A stretch of DNA of 64,000 bases from Sesamum alatum (lineage: Eukaryota > Streptophyta > Magnoliopsida > Lamiales > Pedaliaceae). The position numbers were made by a program, and so were the translations under genes. The notes beneath the pieces were generated by a model. That model was not told the origin of the DNA and made no database searches. It saw only the letters and a program-made list of their open reading frames with translations. The first letter of the stretch is position 1. Each line of letters starts with the position of its first letter. The stretch lies in NCBI GenBank assembly GCA_034509735.1, contig JACGWO010000011.1, forward strand, positions 15,037,866 to 15,101,865. Reading direction: 5' to 3'. Shown piece after piece: positions 22,464 through 35,504 of this stretch.

Positions 22464-24255
22464 TTAGAACAATTGAAGTGTCACCTTAAGCTTGTTCTGT
22501 TTCCATTTAGGCAGCTTGTAGAAGGCACTCTTAGCCATCCCGAATTTCTCCTTGAATTCTTCTGAGGACAAGTAAGTCTGCAGAACAGCATGATGAAATC
22601 TTAGACAAGATATAATACGTTAAACAATTACGGAAGAAGTTTGTGTGACTGCATATATACCTCTCTCTTAGTCACATCAATATCTTCAACTGGATTATCG
22701 GATACTGTTGTAAGACGCTCATACGGGTATACTGGAAGCCCTTCGTCGTCCTCAGGTTCATCCTCCTTTACATCTTCTTGTATGGTTTCTGGCTTGTGTT
22801 TCATGTGTTCCGATGAGTTTTCCCTGGAAATCCCTTCGGATCTTGGTTTGGGTACCTCGGGGCTCGCTTTGACATGATCAAAAGCAAATCAAATTAAAAC
22901 CTCCAAGAATGGTGAATTGATTGATTGTGAAAAACTTGAAATGTTATCATACATTTAAGAGAATGAGGAATAATGAATTTCCGAGGAGATCCTGCTTTTT
23001 CAAAACCTGCACTTAATGCTGCTATAGCTGCTGATCTTGAAGCCTGGGTATCTGATTCTGGTACAGCTGATTTTGGGAAAATCTTTCTCACCATTGGAGG
23101 AGGAGTCGACAAATTTCTTGCGCTGGGATTCTCAAAAGTTGATGCTAGAGCATTGAACGCAGGTGACCTGCCTCTTACACGAACTCTGTCTGGGCTAAAA
23201 GACACGCTTCGGGAACGCTGTGCTTTTTCTGGTGCAGACGACCTCGCACCAAATACAGGTATTCTCCTTCTTGGTTTCTACATTGCAACGTGTTGTACGT
23301 AAGAATGGGAAAAAAAAAAAAAAACGAAAACTGGCACAATGTGAGGAAGAAAATTCAACTCATGAAGACATAACATATAGGCCACATGCTGAGATAACAG
23401 GTAAAGGAGCAAACAAGAGGCAGCAGAAACTTACATCCAACACTGGAGTTCCTTTTAGGAGAGCAAGTTTTCTTTGGAAAGAGTTACCGTGCATCTGCAA
23501 CAATAAAAGTAATCAAGGTTTATTACAAAGCCAACATTCCAAGAAGCGTGTCAGACATATAAAAATAGGATTTACAGCAGATTTTTTTGGGTCCCAAGTG
23601 AAAAAACGAGTGAAAAACGCTGGCTCGCTTCCTTCCATAACGATATATAATGGAGCTTGTGGAGATAAATTCTCATGAAGGAAATCACGCTCCATAAATT
23701 TCTGTTGGAAACAATGACAGGTAGAAAGATAGTCAGAATAACTTATCAACAATGAATCTGCAGAGTTGCAAGAGCTAAACTCTGAGAAATAATTGAAGAG
23801 GATTGATAAGATGGCTAAATTATTTTGAATATGTTAAACCGTGTTATCCCACAACCTCAGCAACCAAAATATAACTCAAAGCCAAACACATCCCACCCTC
23901 AGGATTAGAACTCTGACCACTTTAAAAGCCACTGGCTGTGATCAGAGTCCATGTATGTTGAGAACTTCATTGATAAGCATGATGTAGATCAATCTTCACT
24001 AGGTACCAGATCATAGTTCGTTTAAGTTTAATAACGATAAAACATAATCAAGTTACAGCATACCTCCCCCAAACTTAAAGCAGTCGTCTTATTCTTGGAC
24101 TCAACCTGTTGCCCAACCCAGACATAAATATCTGAGCGACAATCGAGAATGAATACATCTTCAGTCATTAGATCATCCTGGTTGAAATTGTATACCTCTG
24201 TGACCTGCAATAATAATTATATCTCAAATGTCTTATAAGATAATCTGTGCTCTCT

Positions 24256-24294
<39 letters not shown>

Positions 24295-27200
24295 TCAGTG
24301 AGTGAGCTAAGAACAGAAACAGAATTCAGGTGACGTATATTACCGGTATATTGTGCAGGCAAACATTGATATCATACTATAGGTTCTGAAATATATCTCT
24401 TAATTGCCAAAAAAGTCTTTCTTTCTCGGACCAACTCTTAGAGATAAGAGATGATAGAATAGGCACAATTAAAAAACTAAAAACACCGATCAAGAATTAC
24501 TGAGTTTGCCCAAGATAACAGTGCAATATGAGAGACACACCTTCAGATCTCCTGAAAACCAGCGTCACATTCAGTGATAGTCATACAAGGAATGATGAAA
24601 AAAAAAGTTAGTTGAATTCATCCATGGAAATAAACAATTAAAAGAATGGAAAATTGACAATGACCCTATACCCTTGGATAAAGTGCATGAGAACAGATGA
24701 GGATCACTTTCGGCTACTCTTGAAATTTTCTGGCTTGGGTATTCAGTTTTTTCACCCAACAACTCCCAAAATTGATCGGATTCTTGACCTTCTTTGTGAA
24801 CTCTACACTGCATGTTCGGCTGCAAATAAAAAGTGCAACAAGGAGAAGTTATGCAAACTCAACAGAGAATATCCACCAACTCCACCAACAGAATACTTAA
24901 GACGTCTTCCGTACTTCAAGTTTTTCCCTAATTTATGATTAAAATATCATCACATGTGCATCCCACATCACGAGATGTGCATGATGATATATAGTATGTG
25001 GCCAACTGAAAAAATCTTGATACAAAAATCTTGTAAGGGAAACTTGCTTAACAAGTAGACCTTTATAATATCCAGCTGCCTCTCAGCAAGCTCTTGGTCA
25101 TCAGGTGTTGTCAGATTTCCTGCCCAGGTAAAGATGGAGGATCCATTGTGTAGAATGTAACAGTAGGAAGAATTCAATGATGATGCCACCTGAATCAGTT
25201 AATAACAATTCAAAATCCTATAAGAATAGAACAGGAATAGTAAAAAACAGGTTATAAAGTAAAGTGATTCATGCAAATAGCTGAAACTATAATACGCCAG
25301 TAGAATGAAATTGTACCTCATTCAGGAAATAAATATCATGGATAGGCCAAAAAATGTGGCTGTTGACCAAAATTGCTTAAGTTTTTTGTCATGACATCAA
25401 GGAAGTTGTTTCCATTATAACAACATCAGCATTGTCAGGAACTATAAAAATTCATAAGGAAAAGAGTTGACTCATGTCATTGATGGTACACATTCTTCTA
25501 GAAACTCTTGATGCAGTTTTGCTATTTCTTTTTTCCTCTTTTTCTGTAAAAGAAGTATTTATCCAGCTAGGTGAAGCTAAGGTTCAAGTCCAATATAGAA
25601 AAGCTATGTGCTCTTATCTGAGTAACCACAATGTTTGTTTATACAAACACTTCTAAAGATGCCATTCCACAAAACTAAGATATGGACAGTGATATACTAA
25701 AACTTTGACTGGCCAGTTGGTGCAAAAAGCTGAAGGAATTCTAAAAGAAACAGTTTATCTCAATACAATGTGAAAAGCATATTGTGGGGCATCTATTTCT
25801 TTCTCACTATACCATCTATCTCTTAGAGTACTATCCAGTGTAGCAATGGAGTAAGTGCCCCTCAACCTCAGTTCAAATCTCCATATTTGCAAGGATGCAT
25901 GTTTTAAGCTTTAAAAGATATCTACCATCGTGATAAGCATGCCTGTGATTTCACCATACATGTTGAAATTAACTGATGTCTAATTGCACAGGCTTGAGCC
26001 AAACATAACATGCAACCCAGCAAGAAGCATTAATTTGATTATTTGTATGGACGAGAATACAACTTTCCACGTGGGATAGCAATTTGATTTTTGAAAACTC
26101 TAAAGAGTGATAGACCAGAATTATAAGAGACAAAGACACATGTGACATACTAAGAACCAGTTTCCAGAAGCTTATATAACATGGTGATAAAAGAATTGGA
26201 ATACGCGACTTACAGGTTCGACTTGAATTGATTGCATATTCTCGGGTCCACTTCCCTGAACGCGAAATAATGCAAGTCCATCCTCTGAATATTTATCATC
26301 TGGAAGTTCTTTCTCGGCTATGTAATTCTTGTATCCCTTACTCAGGCCGCCCTGGGATGTGCAAATAAAGTTATATTGTGCCCAATATTAGAAACAAATG
26401 ATATATCAAATTAGTAAGAAGAAAGGAATAGAAATTTGAAATATGTTCATATTTGTGTTCTTTTCCAAACCTTAAAGACAATGGAGCTCTGGAAAATGGC
26501 GAAGAACATGATTGGTTCATGATCTTGGTAAATGCGAGCCTGGAAATGCATAAAAAGTAAACTGTGAATATAAACAGCAACCCATAAATTTGTATTAACT
26601 AGTGAGATCACAATAAAAGTAATCAAGAAGGTAATGTGCCTGAGTGGGTATGAACTTCATTGCCTCAACCATCTTGCTAGCCTGTCCAGTTGCTGCTACT
26701 CTGTCTTCCTATACAGCATGAATAGCATGATCAATAATTCATCAGTAAATTTGTGAATGATACTAATGAAAAATGCATGGGTCAAGAATTGTTACTCAAG
26801 ACAATCATGACAAACAAACATTTTATATATTGTCTTCTTGACCAGAATAACAGCGATCAATGTTAAATATGTAAATGTTTCTACTTTAGCATATTTTATT
26901 ATTGGTTTTGTAACACGTTTTCATGATTAAAAGGTGACAGATGATTTTTAATAGACTAACTTCTAAAGAAAATACAAATTCCAAAGCCAGCCAACATGCT
27001 TTCCCTAGTTTATTTTAAAGATTCTTCATTAGGATAAGTTTTATGTATTCTTAATGTGTATCAATACAAAAATCTCTTCAGGGTGGCTGCACAGACATTG
27101 AAGTCGTTCATTCAAGCTCCTGCCCTTAATAAATATGACAATCACACATTTTCCGACCTGTTTCTGTTTCTTAGACCATTAAGTGGATATCATAGGATGA

Positions 27201-30200
27201 CCCAACATTGTTGTTTCTCTTCCATGCAAGGGAGGATAGGAGGGTTTGCAAGAAAGCATGTCCACTTGACATATCTTATTAATCATTGATGTTAGAACTG
27301 CAAAAGAAGGTGTCTCCAGTTTAAAGATTTAAATTTTACTATGGCACTTTTCTCTATTGCAATTTCAGAATCAGCTAACTGTATAGAACCATTACTTGTC
27401 TAAACTTTTGTGGACTTGGACTTTCCATGTGGAGAAACATACTAAAATTGGTTAAAAATTTCCTACCAATAGTTAAATGATAAATTTTGTCAATGCTAAA
27501 GTACCAACAATCAAGGCAATAACTGAAGGCTTCACCTCAACGCTTTGCTTTCCCAACCATGTCCCTATGAGATATTCTTCTTTTTGATCCCCAGAATAAG
27601 TATATTGAAAAATATAGCAATCTCCACTGTAAAACTTTGACTGATCAGAAGCTTCAAGAAGAGTCTTCTCTTGACCATCCACACGCCAAACCTGGCCCAC
27701 ATAAGCAGCAATTCAATAAATCAGTACATGTAGCAGACCAATAAAGGCAACTGCAGTTCACATGATTAGTTCAATACCTAAGAGAGAGGATTATCAACAA
27801 AAGAAAGCCACATTTCTTGTTTCAGTAATAGAAGTCTATTCATTCTAGAAAGTTAAAAGATTTCCTAGGCAACATTTGAGAGATCTCTCAGGCTATTGCA
27901 AAATATAAAAAATACAAAATCCTGAAGACAACTAAATCCTCTCTTATGTTTCTTAAGCTTCTCAATACAAGTTAGCCATATACTGAAAGTTTTTCCTTCA
28001 CATTCCAGTCAATTCTCCAAGGCTTTCTGGAATACTCTATTCACCTCCAAATATCAGAACTTTTGATCTCTTTGTCAGTCTCTAGTTTGTTACCTTCTAT
28101 AACTGATCTTTTCCTGGTGCTCACTTTGTTTGTTTCTTTGAGCTTGGTAAAGTCCTGAACATGTCTTCTTATAAATTGTACCCGTCCTGCTGATGCAAGA
28201 TCCCATTATTTGCTTCTAGGTGCAACTTAGCCAGTTATGGGAAATGTTGCTAGGAGCAAGCTAAGGATACTATTAACATCTAAGCTCACACATGTTTAGA
28301 ACTATGCTGGCGCAAATTATTCAAATAGTGGTTGAAACTTGAAAGAGCTCCATGACTTTCTTTTTTTAACAGAAGAATTAGCTTTTTTGCACCATCCCCT
28401 TAAAAAGAATTCATGACCAAAACCTTCTTTTCCATGACGATATTAATTTCAGAATATGAGAAAATTAAAAAAATAAAAACAAAGAAAATATAGATTCTGA
28501 TTTGACACTACACTCAGCATGAAAAACCATAGCTTTTTGCAATCACCTGTAAATCGCCTGTACAGTCTATATGGAGTTCAGGTTCTCCTTTGGGAGATTC
28601 TGCTTTCACAAGACCTTTCACGTTAACTCCTTGGCGCTTTAGAAGTGCTAGAGAGCATCAAAAAGAGTAACTGTAAGAACTTAACAGATGCTGAGGGTTT
28701 TGTGGTTAATCTTGAAAATAAAGGGAAATACAGCAAAGATGTAAATGTATTGTAATGAATCTATGGTTGGAAGCTGGCATAAATTGACCATTTATATTAC
28801 CAACCTGCAACCTTCCCTCTACCCTCCTCAGACCCAGTCACACTGGTTGATTGAGGCCAGGAATCAAACTTCGAGCGGAACATCACTGTCTCATAACCCT
28901 CCATCACACGGATTACATGAGATGTAGATCTATCAGGGCCGCGAAGTAACTCCTATCAAATGAAAACCAGCATTTAGTTACTGAAAAGGATCAAACTTGA
29001 AAATCAAGATGGGAAACCTTAAGTAGCTAAGAAGCAAAAATTACATCAGCTGCGCGGCTTGCAGCTTTCTTTTCCTCAAGAGAAGTATTTTTGCCCGTCC
29101 AAACAAAGACTTCCATCCCACAATCAAGAATATAACATTTACTTGTGTCTAATAACTCCCTTGTCAAAGAATCAGCTTCAACAGGTACAGCCTCTTCCTT
29201 CTCGACACTTGAACATTAAAAATTAGCTGTCAGCACTAGCATGTCAAAGTTTATGGTTCCCCATCATAGATCATTGTAATCATGCATTCCTATATCAATA
29301 ATACTTTATTGGGTTGAATTAGAATGTAAAATGTTAATCCGTCATATATCGCTAGATGCAGCCAAGGTCTCTACCGACCAATCCAAGGAAAAAATAACAA
29401 TAAGGCTTTGCAGTGTTCTGCGACATGTATGCTGAAGACCAAAGACTTGTAAAGTGATAGAGGATGAGTAAACATATCAATATGTTTGGTGAACAATTAG
29501 ATTGAACAACCTTCACAGTTGAAAAATACTCAGCACCAGAAACACAAAAACTACGAACTCCTCATACATTCAGTTGGAGGTCGTTCCTCCATAAACGTCA
29601 CATGCAGTCAAAGGACATGACAACAAATTAATCCATAGTATGACCATGCAATGCATGTGAAAGAGACCAGTGGAAGCAATGTGAATGGAAGAATTTAAAT
29701 ACCGGAAGAGCTTAGAGGCCATAAGATCAGTGCTCTTAGATTCACCAGTGTTCGTTTTTTTTGGAAGTGGAGCAAAGCCACCAAAGAAAACCCAAAATTC
29801 TCCAGTCTCAGCCTCAGCCATTAATCTTCCATCCTCTGCAGTCAAAAGAAAAGGAAGCCGTGATGCAAACATCATCCAGTAACCAACATCCAAAGGGATG
29901 AAAGTAGTAGATTGGTTACCAACGGCAGCTATTTCACATTTTCCATCATGATAGGTATCTTTAATGTACTGAACAACTTCCAAAGCTTTAGCCCTCTCTT
30001 GAATAGATGAGTTGGAACCATTGAATTGAAAAATTTTAGACTTCGTATCAAGAATAAAGACATCGTCATGATTTAGAGAGGAACGAGCAAATGTCACCTG
30101 TCCAGCCATATAAGCGGGATGTTATGGTAAGAGATCTATATTAGGATCATAAATCATCAGAAGTGTAGGAGGAACATCAAGACTTGCCTCTTTCACATGA

Positions 30201-31388
30201 ATGACATGCTTTCCTTTACATACGTACAAGCGGGTCTGGTGCTCCTCAGCCTCAGCATGCTTGAAGCCCGAGGCAATACCGCCTTGTTGAGGTATTATAC
30301 ATGGCTTAAAATAAGAAAGAAACTTCTCTGTTTCGTGGCCTTGAACTTCACGATATTGAACAGCTCGCCCGCCAAGCATTGTATCTAGTTCAACTGTCTT
30401 GATAGCTGCCGCACCGGCTTCATCCTACACAGAACATTATACACATAGTCAGGCAATAGTTTGTCTAGGGGGGTTAAACATCATAGATAGAAGAGATTTA
30501 CCTGACTGGTATCTTTGCCTAACCAATAATGAATATCATGACGGAGGGCACCACTCTTCAGTGCAGTTGTCTGCAAAAAGGACACTGAGATTACATTGAA
30601 CCATATTCCTCTGAGATAATCATATGTAATAAATAACAAAAGTAAGACATTCGCAAAAACTCAAATGGCACTCAGAGCAATAGCATAAGAGGTCTATGGT
30701 CGTTGCAAAAGTGCACATTTGACATCATTACAAGAACCTGAATTCAAACATGGGTATAACAAAATGTGGAAGGATTAAGGAAAAATATGAACAAATCAAG
30801 CATGCTAGAATCTCTATGCATGAGGCAGCTTAAGTTTCTTCAGAGCGGAATGTGAAGAAGAACGAAAAGACAAAAGTTATTCAGATGGACATGCGTCGAT
30901 CAGATATTAAGATCAGGACAAAAATTGTAAGTTCAACGCGCACCATAGGCGCAAAAAGATTTCTCTAAACTAGAAAAACCCAAAAATTACCTTAAGAATC
31001 ACATAAGAATCTCCAGTGAAGAATTTGCCATGCAAATCTTTTGGTACTGCAACCGGCTGAAAATTTTCAATCCGCCATATCTCAATGCCACTGCAGTAAG
31101 TCAAGGAAGTAAATGTGTAGAGGCATGGACTGCTGAAGCATAACTTCAGAAACAACTGCAGTCTCTATAGACTACTTGTGCAGTTGCAATTTAAACTTCT
31201 ATTCAATAGGCTCTACCTAAGTTCTTATAAAAACTCAATTTGGTAAACAGAAATGAGCAAAATCAAACAAATGTTTTAGTTGCAACTTCATAATGATGTA
31301 AAGGAAAGTTTGACATGTTAAAATTAGGATACGCCTTCTGTCCTGCCCCCTGGAATGCTGGTTCCAAATTCCTTGTTGAAACAGACAT
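22464..31388 (-). CDS. VLN4: Villin, VLN4-like actin-binding protein (22 coding exons)
   Basis: Binds, bundles and, with Ca2+, severs F-actin in the cytoplasm. The exons (high to low coordinate) are 31333-31388, 30991-31090, 30502-30570, 30188-30424, 29920-30097, 29703-29835, 29045-29207, 28805-28952, 28547-28647, 27536-27691, 26640-26708, 26471-26539, 26214-26351, 25061-25189, 24672-24819, 24541-24551, 24064-24204, 23576-23701, 23435-23494, 22953-23277, 22661-22866 and 22464-22577. They sum to 2877 nt (958 aa) with all phases agreeing. The start [17 protein letters not shown] is the family start. Six gelsolin-like repeats fill about residues 1-720 (e.g. [31 protein letters not shown]). A Ser/Pro/Glu-rich linker and a headpiece (896-958, with EEFKEKFGM and [11 protein letters not shown]) follow. 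Introns after exons 4 and 11 use GC donors. The length is near Arabidopsis VLN4; VLN4 versus a close paralogue is inference. Confidence 0.93.
24541..24551 (-). other. 11-nt micro-exon of the villin gene
   Basis: Minus strand TTTTCAG|GAGATCTGAAG|GTGTGT. It joins exon 24672-24819 (ending ...TCCAAGG) to exon 24064-24204 (starting GTCACAGAG), giving SKGDLKVTEV, where the family has a residue string of the same length. Without it the reading frame shifts. Confidence 0.85.
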
Positions 31389-33640
31389 AGTATTTCTCCA
31401 ATATCTCTAAAACTGTCTTGTCCGGAAGTTGGCCTGAAACAACAATGGGAAAACACTCAAATAGTCATGAAGTCAATAGGGGTGATTCTGCTCCACCCAC
31501 TCATTACTGAAAAGAAAAGACAAACCTAGGAAAATCAAAATTACCATGAAATTTTGGTATCAAATAATGGAGGCAAGACAATGAGTCATCTAAACAAGTG
31601 ATGTCACTAATATAACAGTAAACTTACTAATGAGCAGCCCAACACACGAGAATTAAAATGGAAAAACAAAAACAATCAAAGAGAGTGAGAAATCTCAAAC
31701 ATGAATAAGTAGGGCCTTGCAAGGGAAAATATCGCTCGATAGATCTCAATTTGTCAGCAAATGGTCAATATTCTATGGGTATTATCCGTACAGGTGCGCC
31801 CTTAGCACTATAAACCACATAACTGTTGTCCTCTTATCAAAGCAAATTTCTTCAGTCCCAAGGCCATTTCCTACCATTTAAAATATTTGGTGCACCTAAA
31901 GTAGTATCACTACTTTGTGATAACTGTCAAAGCTCGTTCTAAAGCAACCATGAAAGCATAAGTAAGGGTTACTTTCAACTGTAAATGCATCTTAAGTATG
32001 TCGAAACAACGGTCTCCGAAAAAGACTCAATTGCTTTACATTTTCTCCACACTGCAAGCCTTCAGGACAAAAGGGTGGAATTCAGAACCATGTTAAAGCA
32101 GCTAAATGCAACTCAACAATAAGTCATCACGCTGGCATTCTTTATTTCTCTAGACAAAGGTTCTACTTCTCATGCTTGTTTTTGCAGGTGTGCCCCTTAA
32201 ATTCTCTATAATGTCCCACCCATGGTAAAAAGTGACCTAATTTGGTAGAAACATGACCTGCAGGCCGAACGGACCTCTTAAAATCGACAACTTTCTGTAA
32301 AGACATGGCACATAGTGACCGAAATAGCTTTAGATCCATATTGATCAAGATAGGTACAAACAAAATGCTCAATACTGAACTCCTCTTTCATTTGAAAAGT
32401 GGAGAAATTGAATCCATAAAAAACACATAGCATTCCGCAAATTAGTGGACAACCATCAGAAAATTCCACTCCTCTGCCTCACATGCACCAGTCCATGTCT
32501 GATGGATACCATGGATTTACTCTCTATCCTTGATTTCTTGAGGGCATATATCATGACACCCTCTCATTTTCAAGGCAAGAACTCTCAGGGCCGATTACCC
32601 AATCTACCAAAAAGGGCATGGTCATTCTCAATATTCAAACATAACAACCCCTCAAATTACAGTTTCCAACACACCTGCACATTTCCAAATGAAAAATGGT
32701 AGCTTACATGATCATCAAGTTTCAACTTTGATGATTAAACCACACCAACTAGCCCACACACATACAAATGCCCCCATACAACATAACATTTGGATATCCT
32801 ATTACATAATACACAATCAATCTGATATTAAAATGTACAAAACAAGGTCGATAAAAATTATACAGGGATTTAACCAGCAGAATGCTGTCATGTCAATTAC
32901 CTTATATTTCACGATGAATAACAAAAAGCCCTCAAGCCCACGTGAGAATGCATCAAACAGATCCAATATAATCACTCAACTAATCTTAGTGAACCAAAAC
33001 AAAAACAGCCAAGATTCAATAAAAGAAAAAGGTGGGTAGTGAAGAAGAGAAGAAAAACGAAACGAATTTCAACGGATACAGAATTTTCTGATCAGAAAAG
33101 AGAGGGAAAAAGAGGAAAGTACGTATGATGGAGAAATGGAGGGAATAATGATCAGTCTTCCCTATCACTAACAGAGCTTAAGAAATTAACCGTAAAGATC
33201 CATTAAACATCATTGAACAAACAGAAATCAATCCCATTAACGAAAAAGCATAAGAGAAATCAAGTGAAGGGGTCATGTTAAAATCAATCACGGATACAGC
33301 CAGCTTTTCGAGTGGTCTCAAACACAGTAAAAGAATTCAGGGAATGGGTAACAAAATAGGGAAACAGAAGGAGATTGGGAGAAAGAAGAGGGTAAAGAAG
33401 AGTTGATGAAATTTTCTGTGAGTTAATCTGGTGGGAAGGGACAGAGAATGCTGTTTGGAGTAAATTCCATTGTTATGGTGGGCAATGGAGCTGACCTCCG
33501 AAGATTGGGGAGCGGCCATGATTCATGCATGGCCATAGAGGTGCTCTTGCTGCGTTGTGTCGCTGCCTGTCCTGCGCAGTATTTTCAGTTGTTAGATGAT
33601 ATTCCATAATATTAATTTTCTTATTTATTTTCTCTTAAAA
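31389..33640 (-). other. Villin 5' UTR, probable leader intron and promoter region
   Basis: Upstream of the ATG at 31388, minus-strand sequence to about 33540 is moderately AT-rich with no recognisable protein. Plant villin genes often have an intron in the leader, and the less AT-rich block near 33350-33560 could be the first non-coding exon. The short frame at 33337-33519 (minus) is not villin-like and could at most be an upstream ORF. Confidence 0.35.
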
Positions 33641-33644
33641 TTTA

Positions 33645-34169
33645 TGGATAATTACACCCTACTCCTCTCATGTCCGTAGTAATATGCACGTCGATTTTAT
33701 ATAGTTTAAAAAATTATATATAATACCCCTAACGTTTATTTCTATTTAACAAAAGACTTATTTACTGTGGGTGAAATTTTTTTAACAAACTAACTTATAT
33801 TTCTTGACACGATAATGCATATGATAAAATATATTTTCACCCTTATAAGGGTATTTGGTCTAAAAGGACTTGTTTGGCCTGCAATAAGTGAGTAATAAAT
33901 CAATTGAGAATAAATATAATTTTTCATTCACACAATAATGCATATGATAAGGTATATCTTCACTTTTATAAGGGTATTTGGTCCAAACGGACTTGTTTGA
34001 CCTGCAATAAGTGAATAATAAGTCAATCAAAGAATAAACATTCAACTCTTTTGTTAATCTTAGGGAATTCGGTGAATTTTGACTAACGAAAAAGTCTATT
34101 TATTACATAATCAGGGATATTAAATGTAATTTTTTAAACTACGTCAGTTTACTTGTAATTAATCATCCC
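33645..34169. mobile_element. Foldback MITE with internal 123-bp duplication
   Basis: Left end GGATAATTACACCCT and right end GTAATTAATCATCCCT are diverged inverted repeats. The element is related to 41134-41640 (shared 'ttctatttaacaaa', 'ggtatttggtc', 'cctgcaataagtga' blocks). The centre holds two copies of a unit of about 123 bp (starting near 33808 and 33931) containing ATAATGCATATGATAA and TATAAGGGTATTTGGTC. Confidence 0.6.
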
Positions 34170-34457
34170 TATAAATTATTCAAGAATTTATTCTATTTCT
34201 TACAAATAGGTAACTCGGGTTTAATGTGCTCATAAGAGTAATTATTGATCTAAGTCATTTTTTACAGTGGGAAAATTTAATTTGACCATTCCTTTTATAA
34301 TGTTTCAAAGTATTTTGTAAATGTGGTTCAATTTTAAAATCCATAAATATTTCACAAAACATATAGTTTTAAATTAGAGTGGGAGGATTTCAAATCCTTT
34401 GTAACATAAAATTATCCAAATACTTCAAAAGATTTGCCACTAACAATTTGAAATCCC

Positions 34458-34714
34458 GCCGAGGAGGCCTAGCTTAGTTGGTGAAGTTGAGGCCCCATGA
34501 TTTTAGAGGTCATGGGTTTAAACCCCTGCATGAGTTGATGTTATTTCTACTGTATAGTATGTGGTTTGTTGTTGTAATAGTTAGGTGTTAGTTTATGTGA
34601 TATTATTGATTTGATTATTTGTAATTGTCTCTATTCGATATTGATAGCCGATAGGACTGGATGTAATTACTTTATTTTTTATTAATAAAATTCATCGCTT
34701 CCAATTCAAGAAAA
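34458..34714 (+). mobile_element. Complete tRNA-derived SINE with 16-bp target-site duplication
   Basis: 257 bp. The A box 'TAGCTTAGTTGG' and the B box 'GGGTTTAAACCC' are spaced as in a tRNA gene, followed by a tRNA-unrelated body and a short A-rich end. A perfect 16-bp direct repeat, AACAATTTGAAATCCC, flanks it (34442-34457 and 34715-34730), which fixes both ends and indicates a fairly young insertion by LINE machinery. Confidence 0.92.
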
Positions 34715-34730
34715 AACAATTTGAAATCCC

Positions 34731-35504
34731 AACTCTGGCCTTAGGCTGTTGGAAAGATGGATTTGAATTTGAGAGAAAGATTTAAAAAAGAATTTCAAAT
34801 AACTCCATACTAGAAGAACTCGAAATCCATCATTGTTCAATAAAACTTAGTTCGAATTTAGAATTGAAAGATTTGAAATTCTCAGAGGGTACATTTGGAT
34901 TGATTGATTTGAATTTGAGAGAATGATTTGGATAAAAAATTTCAAACGACTCTATTTAAAAATCCATCCATATTCAATAAAACATAATCAAAATTATAAT
35001 AAATCGAATTAATCATATAATAAGTATAATAAATTTATCATGTAATAAGATATTCACTCTATATCGTGCACCAATCACGTAACAAATTTGACTCAATTTG
35101 TTGTAACGTATACACTCAATGCCAAAATATGAGAAACCATCATAAAGTGGAAAATATTTCACCCACTTAAGTATTATTTATATGGTTAAAGAAATTTAGT
35201 TTAAATTGTGAAATCACAACCTCCCAATTATATATAATTTTGAATAAAAACTCACTTATATAATCGTTTCTTAAATTTCTCTACTGCCCCTCAAAATAAA
35301 GAACAGTGACGAGGATAAAATGGAAGCCCGTATAAGTTACCAACGTTTGTTGTAGGGGCGTGCACTGTATAATTTATTGATTGAAAAATAGATTGAATAA
35401 AAAATTTGATTCGTACATAATATCGAAATGCAAATTCGATATGGTATTAGGTAAGTATTTGATATGACTTGCGATTTGATCGGTATTCTATTTTAATTTT
35501 TTTT
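34731..35504. other. Intergenic, AT-rich, no gene seen
   Basis: Contains repeated 'gatttgaatttgagagaa' phrases (about 34750 and 34905) suggesting an old duplication of roughly 150 bp. About 35340-35490 matches the style of 35910-36000 and 37020-37140 ('aatcgaa...ggtatt'), so those pieces may be parts of one older element split by the TRIM and the solo LTR. Confidence 0.4.

Noticed and set aside
24240..24300. Long GA/CT run in a villin intron as a regulatory element
   Set aside because: Simple (GA)n microsatellite in an intron; no support for function.
33337..33519. MAAPQSSEVSS... as an alternative villin N-terminus
   Set aside because: Villins start MSVS-like immediately before the first gelsolin repeat. 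The start at 31388 gives that sequence with correct splice phase.
34458..34530. Functional tRNA gene
   Set aside because: A and B boxes are present but the sequence cannot fold as a tRNA acceptor stem; flanking target duplications show a SINE.
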